Below are positions 17,886 to 26,988 of a stretch of DNA of 50,746 nt, piece by piece; within the stretch, counting starts at the first letter, position 1, and each line of letters starts with the position of its first letter. The stretch is from an uncultured Nostocoides sp. GTDB lineage: Bacteria > Actinomycetota > Actinomycetes > Actinomycetales > Dermatophilaceae. Location of the stretch: the NCBI GenBank assembly GCA_937858995.1, contig CALLZC010000152.1, forward strand, positions 1 through 50,746, in the 5' to 3' direction. Below the pieces are notes generated by a model. The model saw only the letters and a program-made list of their open reading frames with translations. It ran no database searches and had not been told where the DNA came from. The position numbers and the translations under genes were made by a program.

Positions 17886-18179
17886 ATGAGCACCCCCGGC
17901 CTCGACGACCCGATCGCTCCCGGCGGCCCGCAGACGGGCACCGCAACCCTGGAACGCACCGAGGTCGTGCCGCAACTGCAAGAACCCGGCGATCACGAGC
18001 GCTTCAGTCACTATGTGCGCAAGGAGAAGATCCTCGAGTCGGCGCTGACGGGGGCACCCGTGGTCGCCCTGTGCGGCAAGGTGTGGGTGCCGGGGCGCGA
18101 CCCGAAGAAGTTCCCGGTATGCCCCGAGTGCAAGGAAATCTACGACGGCCTGCGCGCACCCCAAGACGGGTCCGACTGA
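17886..18179 (+). CDS. DUF3039 small zinc-ribbon-like protein
   Basis: A 97-residue protein of a family confined, as far as I know, to Actinomycetota. The N-terminal 35 residues are variable and Pro/Gly-rich. The conserved core is DHERFSHYVRKEKILESALTG then VVALCGKVWVPGRDPKKFPVCPECKEIYDGL; the three Cys (one in ALCGK, two in CPEC) suggest a metal site, although only three are visible. Function is unknown; the ribbon suggests a nucleic-acid or protein-binding adaptor. It is monocistronic by spacing. Confidence 0.85.
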   Translation: MSTPGLDDPIAPGGPQTGTATLERTEVVPQLQEPGDHERFSHYVRKEKILESALTGAPVVALCGKVWVPGRDPKKFPVCPECKEIYDGLRAPQDGSD

Positions 18180-18246
18180 GCTGCTCGCAGTGTGAGTTTG
18201 CCATGGTGAGTGGGCGCGTTCCGCGGCATACCGGGCAATCTGTGGC

Positions 18247-18279
18247 TAGGGTGGACGCGCTCGGGGCCCTTGTCCCGAG
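18247..18279 (+). promoter_or_regulatory. Promoter and leader hairpin of the metalloprotease gene
   Basis: TAGGGT (18247-18252) is a good -10. The leader contains CTCGGG (18260-18265) paired with CCCGAG (18274-18279) before the AGAGAGGAA ribosome site. Confidence 0.4.
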
Positions 18280-18301
18280 GGGGAATGAGAGAGGAACAGT
18301 T

Positions 18302-19243
18302 ATGTCACGTCGCGTCATGCTCGCCCTGCCGAGTGCGGCCTTGATGGCCCTCGGTTTCGGGGCGGCACCGGCCTCCGCGAAGGTTGTCGCCAGCGAGAGC
18401 GCCGCCGCCGCCGAGTGTGTGGAGCACACCGATGCTCGAGTGGCCAAGGGGGGCACCGCCAAGGATCCCAACGACGCCACGGCCAGCGAGGTCGCCGCCG
18501 CGGAGAAGATCTTCCACAAGGCGCTGGCCGACCGCGGGTTGCAGTTGGGCGCCGACGGTCGGGCGTATGACGCAGCGGGCCGCGCGGTGCCGGGTACCGC
18601 CATCCCGGTGTACTTCAACATCATCACCTCCGGGGCCGCTGGTTCGGTGACCCAGGCACGCGTCACCAAGCAGATGACGGTGCTCAACAAGGCCTTCAGC
18701 AGCGCCGGGTTCACCTTCCAGCTCAAGGCGACCAAGCGGGTCAACAATGCGTCGTGGTTCAACCTGGGTTATGGGTCGTCGGCCGAGCGCGCGATGAAGA
18801 CAGCGCTGCGCAAGGGTGGCACCAACACCCTCAACATCTACACGGCCAATCTGAGCGGGGGCCTGCTCGGCTGGGCAACCTTCCCGTTCGACGGGAACGC
18901 CGGAGACAAGATGGATGGCGTGGTGCTGCTGCACTCCAGCCTGCCGGGTGGCTCTGCGGCGCCGTACAACCTCGGTGACACCGGCACGCACGAGGTCGGG
19001 CACTGGATGGGCTTGTGGCACACCTTCCAGGGTGGCTGCGCGGGTGCGGGCGACCAGGTTGCCGACACACCCGCCGAGAAGTCCCCGGCCTTCGGCTGCC
19101 CGGCGGGGCGCAACACCTGCCCGGCGCCGGGGATGGACCCGATCCGCAACTTCATGGACTACACGGATGACTCGTGCATGAATATGTTCACGGCTGGACA
19201 GCGGGCCCGGATGAACGCCCAGTGGGCGGCCTTCCGCGGCTGA
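18302..19243 (+). CDS. Secreted M43-type zinc metalloprotease
   Basis: A 313-residue exported protease. The first 27 residues are a classical signal peptide (LALPSAALMALGFGAAPASA). A pro-region of about 80 residues precedes the catalytic domain, which begins near IPVYFNIIT. The zinc motif is HEVGHWMGLWH near residue 232, a full HExxHxxGxxH, followed by the Cys-rich loop FQGGC...GCPAGRNTC and the Met-turn NFMDYTDDSCMNMFT. This matches the pappalysin-like M43 cytophagalysin group. The target is unknown. A strong GAGAGGAA precedes the ATG. It is followed by a bidirectional terminator. Confidence 0.93.
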   Translation: MSRRVMLALPSAALMALGFGAAPASAKVVASESAAAAECVEHTDARVAKGGTAKDPNDATASEVAAAEKIFHKALADRGLQLGADGRAYDAAGRAVPGTAIPVYFNIITSGAAGSVTQARVTKQMTVLNKAFSSAGFTFQLKATKRVNNASWFNLGYGSSAERAMKTALRKGGTNTLNIYTANLSGGLLGWATFPFDGNAGDKMDGVVLLHSSLPGGSAAPYNLGDTGTHEVGHWMGLWHTFQGGCAGAGDQVADTPAEKSPAFGCPAGRNTCPAPGMDPIRNFMDYTDDSCMNMFTAGQRARMNAQWAAFRG

Positions 19244-19276
19244 CCCGCGGGCGCCGCATTGCGGCGCTGCTGCATA

Positions 19277-19321
19277 CGCCGAACGGCCGGCCACCGGGAG
19301 CAGGTGGGCGGCCGTTCGGCG
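19277..19321. terminator. Bidirectional terminator between convergent genes
   Basis: CGCCGAACGGCC (19277-19288) pairs perfectly with GGCCGTTCGGCG (19310-19321) across a 21-nt loop. It sits between the metalloprotease and the lrp-like gene, which converge. Confidence 0.7.
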
Positions 19322-19324
19322 CGT

Positions 19325-19813
19325 TCAGATCTCGAGTGCGCGGGCCAGCAGCGGGGCGGTGCGGTGTTCGAGATGGGTCACCAGCGAGATTGCCGTGTTG
19401 GCCCGGATCACATGGACGTCGTCGATGACGGAATCGATGACGCGGCCGAGATCGGCGTTGTCGCGGGCCACGACGCGCACCAAGAGGTCGCCATTTCCGG
19501 TGACGGAGTGAATCTCCAAGACCTCGGGAATGCTGCTCAAGTGCTCGACGACGGGGGAGTGGCCCTGCCGCTGGCGAATCTCGAGCATGCAAAAGGCCGT
19601 GACCGGGAAGCCGAGGGCTGCCGGGTCGAGGGTCGGCGCAAAGCTGCGGATCACGCCACGCTGAGCCAGCCGGTCGAGACGAGCCTGCACCGTGCCCCGG
19701 GCAACCCCGAGTTGCCGGGAGGCGCCGAGGACACCCACGTCAGGGTTGTCGGAGAAGATGTCGATGAGTCGGGCATCCAACTCGTCGATGGTTGCGGGGG
19801 AAGGGGGAGCCAC
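19325..19813 (-). CDS. Lrp/AsnC family transcriptional regulator
   Basis: A 162-residue regulator with an N-terminal winged HTH (LDARLIDIFSDNPDVGVLGASRQLGVARGTVQARLDRLAQRGVI, residues about 11-55) and a C-terminal RAM/ligand domain (VTAFCMLEIRQ, IHSVTGNGDLLVRVVARD with the GxGD loop). Such proteins bind amino acids as octamers and bend DNA. It is divergent from hpd with a 25-bp palindrome between them, so it very probably senses an aromatic amino acid and controls tyrosine breakdown. The start is GTG at 19813; an out-of-frame ATG lies 8 nt upstream. Confidence 0.92.
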   Translation of the reverse strand: MAPPSPATIDELDARLIDIFSDNPDVGVLGASRQLGVARGTVQARLDRLAQRGVIRSFAPTLDPAALGFPVTAFCMLEIRQRQGHSPVVEHLSSIPEVLEIHSVTGNGDLLVRVVARDNADLGRVIDSVIDDVHVIRANTAISLVTHLEHRTAPLLARALEI

Positions 19814-19817
19814 GTGA

Positions 19818-21143
<1,326 letters not shown>

Positions 21144-21195
21144 CCCCCCGCCCGCGTGGGCCGACCGTGGGCCGCCGCCGTTCGCCCCCTGATGC

Positions 21196-21270
21196 AACCT
21201 CTGCTAACAGAAGGTGCGCTCAGGTCCACATGCTGCATCATGTGGACCTGAAGCTAACCTCTGCTAACAG
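21196..21270 (+). repeat. 75-bp intergenic palindromic repeat, copy A
   Basis: Two identical 15-bp direct repeats AACCTCTGCTAACAG (21196-21210, 21256-21270) flank a perfect 12-bp stem, CAGGTCCACATG (21221-21232) with CATGTGGACCTG (21239-21250), closed by a CTGCAT loop. Related copies lie at 25963-26037 (reverse orientation) and 36715-36787. It lies between the convergent hpd and gabT genes. Confidence 0.9.
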
Positions 21271-21336
21271 CACGGTTGCCACGACCTGCCGGGGAGACCC
21301 GACGGGCGGGTTTGGCCAAACGCAGCCGCGGGGGAC

Positions 21337-22671
21337 TCACCCGAGGGCGGCGTCGAAGGCCTCGTCCAGGATGTCCATGCCTTCGGTGAGCAACTCGGGG
21401 GCGATCGTCAGCGGAGGCAAGAATCGGAAGACATTGCCGAAGGTGCCGCAGGTCAAGGTGACCAGGCCGCGCGCGTGGCAGGCCTTGTTCACGGCCGCCG
21501 TGAGCGCGGGGTCCGGGGTCTTGGCGCCCTGGTCGCTGACCAACTCGATGGCCAGCATGGCGCCGCGGCCGCGGATCTCACCGATCCGCCCGGTGCGGTC
21601 CGCGAGCTCCTTCAGCCGCGGGGTCAACGTGTCCTCGATAGCTCGCGCCGCGGCATTCAGGTCGTCCTCGCGCATCGTCTCGATGGCCGCGAGCGCAGCC
21701 ACGCAGGCGACCGGGTTCCCGCCATACGTCCCCCCGAGGCCGCCCACGTGAACGGCATCCATCAACTCGGCCCGACCGGTAACCGCCGCCAGAGGCAAAC
21801 CGCCAGCGATCCCCTTGGCCGTGGTGATCAGGTCGGGAACCACGCCCTCGTGGTCACTGGCGAACCAGTCGCCGGTGCGGCAGAAGCCCGACTGCACCTC
21901 GTCGGCGATGAAGACGATCCCGTTGTCGCGGCAATACTGGGCGACCTTGGTCAAGAACCCGTCGGGCGGCACGATGAAACCACCCTCGCCCTGGATCGGT
22001 TCGATGATGACCGCAGCCGTGTTGTCCTCACCGATCTGAGCATGCACCAGCGCCACGAACTCCTCGAACGCCTCCTCCAGGCACCGATCCGCGCCGGTCG
22101 GCCAGCGGTAGGGGTAGGCCATGGGGACGCGGTGGATCTCGGAGGCGAAGGGACCGAATCGGTGCTTGTAGGGCATGTTCTTCGCGGTCAATCCCATGGT
22201 CAGGTTGGTACGCCCGTGGTAGGCGTGATCGAAAGCGACAACCGCCTGGCGACCGGTCGCCGAGCGGGCCACTTTGATGGCATTCTCGACCGCCTCCGCG
22301 CCGGAATTGAAGAGCGCGGAACGCTTCTCATGGTCTCCGGGCGTGAGCGCGGCGAGTTCCTCCGCGACGGCGACATACTCCTCATACGGCGTGACCATGA
22401 AGCAGGTGTGGGTGAAGTCGGCGATCTGCCGACTCACCGCGTCGATGATCCGCTGATTGCCGTTACCGACGCTGGTCACGGCGATACCCGAGCCGAAGTC
22501 GATGAGCTGGTTGCCGTCGATATCGCGCAGGATGCCGTCGGCCGCCGCCTCGATGTAGACGGGTAGCCCCGTCCCGACTGCCGCGGACACCGCAGCGGTC
22601 TTGCGCTGGCCCAGGGCCAGACTCTTGGGGCCTGGGATGGCGGTGGCGAGGATGCGGCGTTGCTCGATCAT
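21337..22671 (-). CDS. gabT: 4-aminobutyrate--2-oxoglutarate transaminase
   Basis: A 444-residue class III PLP aminotransferase, the length and motifs of GabT, converting GABA to succinate semialdehyde. Motifs: NSGAEAVENAIKVAR, AFDHAYHGRTNLTMGLTAK, IIEPIQGEGGFIVPP, IADEVQSGFCRTG with the PLP-contacting Asp, and TTAKGIAGGLPLAAV carrying the Schiff-base Lys. The C-terminal FRFLPPLTI is conserved. The ATG at 22671 has TAGGAT 6 nt upstream. No gabD is adjacent. An alternative is 5-aminovalerate or another omega-amino acid aminotransferase, which share these motifs. Confidence 0.9.
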   Translation of the reverse strand: MIEQRRILATAIPGPKSLALGQRKTAAVSAAVGTGLPVYIEAAADGILRDIDGNQLIDFGSGIAVTSVGNGNQRIIDAVSRQIADFTHTCFMVTPYEEYVAVAEELAALTPGDHEKRSALFNSGAEAVENAIKVARSATGRQAVVAFDHAYHGRTNLTMGLTAKNMPYKHRFGPFASEIHRVPMAYPYRWPTGADRCLEEAFEEFVALVHAQIGEDNTAAVIIEPIQGEGGFIVPPDGFLTKVAQYCRDNGIVFIADEVQSGFCRTGDWFASDHEGVVPDLITTAKGIAGGLPLAAVTGRAELMDAVHVGGLGGTYGGNPVACVAALAAIETMREDDLNAAARAIEDTLTPRLKELADRTGRIGEIRGRGAMLAIELVSDQGAKTPDPALTAAVNKACHARGLVTLTCGTFGNVFRFLPPLTIAPELLTEGMDILDEAFDAALG

Positions 22672-22677
22672 GGGGGA

Positions 22678-22683
22678 ATCCTA
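22678..22683 (-). promoter_or_regulatory. -10 element of gabT, leaderless type
   Basis: TAGGAT on the minus strand lies 6 nt before the gabT ATG. Confidence 0.5.
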
Positions 22684-22740
22684 GATGCGCGCCCGGGCGC
22701 GGTGGCAGGGCTCCCCAGGTACGCGTGACAAGATCGGAGG

Positions 22741-23688
22741 GTGACGAACCCGACCTCGCCCGGCTGGTATGACGATCCGGACGCGCCGGACCAATTGCGC
22801 TACTTCGACGGGGTGCTCTGGAGCCGGCATACCGCCCCGCGCTCCACCCGCGCCGTCCCTCCGGTGACGGCGGTGTCACCCGTGGATGCTGGGAGCGCGG
22901 CGCCCGGTGCAGGGGCTGGCGCCGAACGTCCCGGTGGCGACGATCCTTACGGGTGGCGCGGCGGCCACCCCGGGGCCAACCAGCCCACACAGCAGCCCTA
23001 TGGCCAGCCCCCTCAGCAGTATGGGCAGCCCCCTCAGCAGTGGGGACAGCCCCCCCAGCAGTGGGGACAGCCTGGTCAGGTGCCCGGATGGGGCGCCGCC
23101 GGCGCCCGGCCGACCGGTCCGGCGACACCGGACGGGGTGCCCCTGGCGGGATATTGGCAGCGGGTGGGGGCCTTCATACTCGATGGTCTGATCACCGCCG
23201 TTATCACCTTCATCCTGGGGGGCTACTTCCTGATGCGGGCGCTGCAGCCGTGGCTCGACGCTTTCACGCAGGCCCTGAACAGCACCGATCCCACAGCATT
23301 CGAAAACCTCAGCCAAGACCTCTCGGTCTATATGACGGGATCGGACTTCTACACCTTCGTCGGGATCAGCGTGATCGTCGGCCTGATCTACCACGTCGCC
23401 TTCCTGACCCGGTTCGGGGCGACCCCCGGCAAGATGGCCTTGCGGATCAGCGTCCGGCGCCGCGACACCCCGGGACCGTTGCCCTTGCCGGTCGCCGTGC
23501 GCCGCTACTTCCTCACCCTGGCGACCGCGGTTCTGGGCACCCTTCCGGGGGCATTGAGCGCCCTGGCGCTGCTCGTGCGCATGGTCGACCTGCTCTTCCC
23601 GGCCTGGGACCCACAGCGACAGGCGCTGCACGACAAGATCGCCGCCACGAATGTCGTCCAGGGCAAGCAGGTGCGCCAGCGAGACTAG
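22741..23688 (+). CDS. DUF2510/RDD family membrane protein
   Basis: A 315-residue membrane protein. Residues 7-30 (PGWYDDPDAP...LRYFDGVLWSRHT) form a DUF2510 motif, a short Trp-containing domain common in Actinomycetota. A Pro/Gln-rich linker with GQPPQQY/W heptads follows, then an RDD domain from about residue 137 (PLAGYWQRVGAFILDGLITAVITFILGGYF) with three hydrophobic segments and TPGKMALRISVRRRD. RDD proteins include Na+/H+ antiporters and proteins of unknown role. GGAGG abuts the GTG start with almost no spacing, which is unusual; the mRNA may be leaderless. Confidence 0.85.
   Translation: MTNPTSPGWYDDPDAPDQLRYFDGVLWSRHTAPRSTRAVPPVTAVSPVDAGSAAPGAGAGAERPGGDDPYGWRGGHPGANQPTQQPYGQPPQQYGQPPQQWGQPPQQWGQPGQVPGWGAAGARPTGPATPDGVPLAGYWQRVGAFILDGLITAVITFILGGYFLMRALQPWLDAFTQALNSTDPTAFENLSQDLSVYMTGSDFYTFVGISVIVGLIYHVAFLTRFGATPGKMALRISVRRRDTPGPLPLPVAVRRYFLTLATAVLGTLPGALSALALLVRMVDLLFPAWDPQRQALHDKIAATNVVQGKQVRQRD
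22999..23079 (+). repeat. 21-bp coding tandem repeat (GQPPQQ[YW] heptads)
   Basis: Three full 21-bp units (22999-23019, 23020-23040, 23041-23061) and a partial fourth inside the RDD gene encode the Gln/Pro linker. Copies differ at a few bases. Confidence 0.85.
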
Positions 23689-23700
23689 CCAGCGCAGCGC

Positions 23701-24909
23701 CTAGGTGCGGGCCGCCGCGATGGTGCCGACGCACTCGCCGAGGCCGATGACAGTGCCAGCCGGGCCGGGCGCACTCGCCCGCAAGATGATGGTGTCGCCA
23801 TCCTCGAGGAAGGTACGAGTCGAGCCGTCCTGCAAGGTGAGCGGCTCCTGACCGCTCCAGGTCAGCTCCAGGAAGCAGCCCCGGGTCTGCTTCTCGGGCC
23901 CGGAGATGGTGCCGGAACCGAAGAGATCGCCAGTGCGCAGGGAGGCGCCATTGACGGTCATATGGGTGAGCATCTGCGCGGGGGACCAGTACATATCCCG
24001 GTAGTGCGGCCTGGAGACCACGCTCCCGTTCCAGTCGACCTCAAGATCGATGTCGAGGCCGTATGCCGTCGAGCCCGTCAGGTAGGGCAGGGGTTGCGGA
24101 TCCTGCCCAGGCAGCGGCGTGCGGGCCTGGGTCAGGGCGGCCATCGGCACCACCCAGGCACCGATCGAGGTGGCGAAGCTCTTGCCGAGGAAGGGACCCA
24201 ACGGGACATACTCCCAGGCCTGGATGTCCCGCGCGGACCAGTCGTTGAGAAGCACCACCCCGAAGAGGTGGTCCCACGCATCCGCCAAGGCCACCGGTTC
24301 GCCGAGGGCGCTGCGCCCGCCAACGACGAACCCGAGTTCGGCCTCGATGTCGAGGCGGGTGCTGGGCCCAAACACCGGCTCCGGGTCAGTGGGTGCCTTC
24401 CGCTGCCCCTGGGGTCGCACGATCTCGGTCCCGCTGAGCACGATGGTGCCGGACCGGCCGTGGTAACCGATCGGCAGGTGTTTCCAGTTGGGGGTCAAGG
24501 GTGCTTGATCGGGTCGAAACATCCGCCCGACATTGGTCGCGTGATGCTCACTGGCATAGAAGTCCACGTAGTCGGCGACCTCGATGGGCAGCCGCATGGT
24601 GAGCTCCGCGAGGGGGTGCAGGTTCTCCGCGACGCAGTCGGAGCGTTCCGTTCCGCGCAGGGTCTCCTGCAGCCAGGTGCGCGCCGACGCCCACGCCTCG
24701 GGCCCTTGGTCGAGGAAACCGTTGAGGTTCGCCGTCGCCCAGACGCGACCGGACTCCATACCCGCCTTCTCGGCGAGCCGGGAGATGTCCAGGGCGTGAT
24801 CGGCGATCCGAACAACGACCCGGGGGCCACCGTCGAGGTCGGCCACGCCATACGGCAGGTTGTCCAAGCCAAAGGGCTCGTCGGCGGGCAGATCATGCCA
24901 CCAGCTCAT
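23701..24909 (-). CDS. fahA: Fumarylacetoacetase
   Basis: Hydrolyses fumarylacetoacetate to fumarate and acetoacetate, the last step of tyrosine catabolism. The 402-residue protein has the N-terminal SH3-like domain (FGLDNLPYGVADLDG) and a C-terminal FAH domain with metal-binding acidic residues in DFYASEHHATNVG, LDIEAELGFVVG and VVLLNDWSARDIQAWEYVPLG, plus GKSFATSIGAWVVP and SGTISGPEKQTRGCFLELTW. The start ATG overlaps the stop of the upstream gene by 4 bp (24906-24909), so both are cotranscribed and coupled. Homogentisate dioxygenase is encoded 6.5 kb further on in the opposite direction. Confidence 0.96.
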   Translation of the reverse strand: MSWWHDLPADEPFGLDNLPYGVADLDGGPRVVVRIADHALDISRLAEKAGMESGRVWATANLNGFLDQGPEAWASARTWLQETLRGTERSDCVAENLHPLAELTMRLPIEVADYVDFYASEHHATNVGRMFRPDQAPLTPNWKHLPIGYHGRSGTIVLSGTEIVRPQGQRKAPTDPEPVFGPSTRLDIEAELGFVVGGRSALGEPVALADAWDHLFGVVLLNDWSARDIQAWEYVPLGPFLGKSFATSIGAWVVPMAALTQARTPLPGQDPQPLPYLTGSTAYGLDIDLEVDWNGSVVSRPHYRDMYWSPAQMLTHMTVNGASLRTGDLFGSGTISGPEKQTRGCFLELTWSGQEPLTLQDGSTRTFLEDGDTIILRASAPGPAGTVIGLGECVGTIAAART

Positions 24910-25838
24910 AGCGAATCACCTTCCAGGGCAGCGGGATCGGTCAGAACGCCCAAGGCGACCAGCTCGCCAATGGGTTCGGTCACGGTGCAGCACCCGTAGG
25001 ACGGGAAGTCCGCCCGCAGCCGCTCAACGGACTGCGGGCTCAGGGCGGCCAAGGCAGCGATCAGCGCCGCGGGCTCCCGCTCGGCGAGGGTGGTCGCTAG
25101 GGCTGACACGGGCTGCCCGGCACGGGCTTGGGCAAAGGTCGCCAGGACGTTGAGGACGCCGTGCATGGGCCCGGCGTCCGGCGTGTCGCAGCGCACTGCG
25201 TGGTGCAGACCGCCGGTGAGCTTCAGGGGCACGTCCATCGCCACGGCGCCCTGGATGGTGCGAGCGAGCTCGCGCTCGGAGGGCCAAGCCCAGGTCTCGG
25301 TGGCGCCGGTGCGGTACTTCGCGAGGTATGCCGGGTGCTCCCGTTCGGCGGCAGCCACGGCAATCTCGGTGACCGCGAGGGCCTGCTCGGTGCCGCGCGG
25401 GACTTCGACCACGACCGCCGGAGCGGGAAGTTGGATGTGCTCCCAGCGCTCCTGCCAACCCAGCTCCACCAGGCGCAGGTCCACCCGGGAGTCGTCGGCC
25501 GCCAGGTGGGCAGCGCGCTCGACCTGCGCTGGGGCGGTGCCGGGGCGCGCCGCGATCCCGATGTCCAGGGCGGGCGTGCTCGGCGCGTCCCGCTCGTCGA
25601 GCTCGCCGTCGTGCACAGGGGGATTCTCGGCGTCGCGCAGGTCCGCTAACCCGGCGAGGTCGAGGGCCGCGGGGATGGCTTGGGGCGGCAGCAACAACGG
25701 CCCGATGAGGTCGCTCCAGGGGCCTCGCCTGAGGCGGCGATGCGAAGCAACCGCAAGATCGAGCGGCGCCTTGCCCGGCGGGAAGACCGCGGCGTCGTCG
25801 AAGAGCCCTCTGAACAGGGCACGCGTCAGCGCTGGCAC
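24906..25838 (-). CDS. Protein of unknown function coupled to fumarylacetoacetase
   Basis: A 310-residue cytoplasmic protein I cannot name. It has no signal peptide or membrane helix. Noticeable blocks are MPALTRALFRGLFDDAAVFPPGKAPLDLAV at the N-terminus, SDLIGPLLLP, VDLRLVELGW, VVVEVPRG, LAKYRTGATETWAWPSERELA, VPLKLTGGLHHAVRCDTPDAGPMHGVLNVL and FPSYGCCTVTEPIGEL. Alternating strands and helices with a His-His after a GG turn suggest a TIM-barrel-like enzyme. It is first gene of a two-gene operon and overlaps fahA by ATGA. Since no maleylacetoacetate isomerase gene is seen nearby, a role in that step or in handling its product is possible but unproven. Confidence 0.8.
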   Translation of the reverse strand: MPALTRALFRGLFDDAAVFPPGKAPLDLAVASHRRLRRGPWSDLIGPLLLPPQAIPAALDLAGLADLRDAENPPVHDGELDERDAPSTPALDIGIAARPGTAPAQVERAAHLAADDSRVDLRLVELGWQERWEHIQLPAPAVVVEVPRGTEQALAVTEIAVAAAEREHPAYLAKYRTGATETWAWPSERELARTIQGAVAMDVPLKLTGGLHHAVRCDTPDAGPMHGVLNVLATFAQARAGQPVSALATTLAEREPAALIAALAALSPQSVERLRADFPSYGCCTVTEPIGELVALGVLTDPAALEGDSL

Positions 25839-25844
25839 CCCCTA

Positions 25845-25850
25845 ACCGTA
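25845..25850 (-). promoter_or_regulatory. -10 element of the unknown-fahA operon, leaderless type
   Basis: TACGGT on the minus strand lies 6 nt before the GTG at 25838. Confidence 0.5.
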
Positions 25851-25962
25851 GCGGGCCGGGGATCGGGCTCGGTCAGCTGCCCGGGTCCCGTCCGAGCGGG
25901 CCACGCGGTCTTGGCGTCTCGGACGCCCGGCCCGTCATACCCGCCACGGCCGTCCCGCCCGT

Positions 25963-26037
25963 CTTAGCAGAGGCTGCGCTACGAACCACAGGATGCATCA
26001 TGTGGCTCGAAGCGCACCCTTTGCTAGCAGAAGTTAG
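25963..26037 (-). repeat. 75-bp intergenic palindromic repeat, copy B
   Basis: In reverse orientation relative to copies A and C. It begins CTTAGCAGAGG and ends TTTGCTAGCAGAAGTTAG on the plus strand. Outer arms (TAGCAGAGGCTGCGCT against AGCGCACCCTTTGCTA) and an inner arm (CGAACCACA against TGTGGCTCG) with GGATGCATCA at the tip allow one long imperfect hairpin. It lies between a promoter and the end of the next minus-strand gene. Confidence 0.88.
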
Positions 26038-26086
26038 GTGAGGGGGAGCGGCGGGCCGGAGGGGGCCTGACCGCACCACAGCGCCC

Positions 26087-26827
26087 TCACCGCACGACGC
26101 TCATCCGGCCGGCATCCAGGTGGATCTCGCGGTCGGCCTGCTCGGCACACCAGGCATCGTGAGTGGCCATCACGACCAGCACCCCGGCAGCGGCCTGGTC
26201 CGCGAGCAGCGCCACGATGCGCTCCCGGGTCTCGGCATCCAAGTCACTGGTGGGTTCGTCGGCCAACAACAACGCGGGGCGGGTGGCCAGCGCCCGCGCG
26301 ATCGCGACGCGTTGTTGTTGGCCTCCCGACAACTCCTCGACCAGGTGTGTGTGGGACGCGCCGAGCCCGACCGCATCCAGGGCGGCGGCAGCGGCGCTGC
26401 GCGCTTCCGGGGCCGGACGCCCCGCCGCCAAGAGGGGTACCAGCACATTCTCCAGGGCCGTCAGCGCGGCCGAGAGGGCATTGCCCTGGGCGATGAATGC
26501 GATCCCTGACCGGGCCGCCGCGGCGCGGTCCGTCACGACCTCCCCGCCCACGGTGACCCGCCCGGTGGTCGGTGCCGACGCGCCAGCCAATACCCACAGC
26601 AGCGTCGATTTGCCGGCGCCCGACGGACCGGTCACGGCCAGGAAAGTGCCGGGCTCGGCGGTGAAGGTGATGTCCTCCAGGGCCGTGTGGTTGGCCCACT
26701 GGACCCCTACCCCGGCAACCTCCAAGGCAGCACCGCTCTTAGACACCAGCGCCGCCCTCCACACCAGCATCTCCCTGCGCGCCAGCGCCGCCCTCTCGGG
26801 CAACTCCGGCGGGCGTTGCGTCCTCAC
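26087..26827 (-). CDS. ABC transporter ATP-binding protein (LolD/MacB-like)
   Basis: A 246-residue ATPase with Walker A GPSGAGKST, Q-loop IAQGNALSA, signature [14 protein letters not shown], Walker B LLLADEPTSDLD and H-loop MATHD. The short domain and DEPTSDLD place it with the LolD/MacB/FtsE class that powers FtsX-type permeases instead of classical importers. No permease is encoded beside it; the nearest is the large FtsX-type gene 500 bp away on the other strand, which has its own ATPase. The GTG at 26827 gives an N-terminal extension; an ATG at 26770 would start closer to the domain. Confidence 0.85.
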   Translation of the reverse strand: MRTQRPPELPERAALARREMLVWRAALVSKSGAALEVAGVGVQWANHTALEDITFTAEPGTFLAVTGPSGAGKSTLLWVLAGASAPTTGRVTVGGEVVTDRAAAARSGIAFIAQGNALSAALTALENVLVPLLAAGRPAPEARSAAAAALDAVGLGASHTHLVEELSGGQQQRVAIARALATRPALLLADEPTSDLDAETRERIVALLADQAAAGVLVVMATHDAWCAEQADREIHLDAGRMSVVR

Positions 26828-26942
26828 CCATGGGCACCTCGGCTCCCGCTCTCGCTGATGATCGCACCCTAGTTAATGTTTGTGAGCAAGAGGCCTGTCA
26901 CGTCCGCCTGGCGTCCGCGGCAGAGGCACACTGACTACCACG

Positions 26943-26962
26943 GGGATGCCCTGAAGCATCCC
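26943..26962 (+). promoter_or_regulatory. Palindrome upstream of the 79-residue gene
   Basis: GGGATGC (26943-26949) pairs with GCATCCC (26956-26962) around CCTGAA. It is 26 nt before the ATG and could be an operator or a leader hairpin. Confidence 0.4.
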
Positions 26963-26988
26963 ACCGCAGACAGAAGGGATCGACCGAG

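Noticed and set aside
22999-23079. Possible CRISPR-like or satellite array
   Set aside because: The 21-bp units are contiguous without spacers and encode a Gln/Pro linker in frame.
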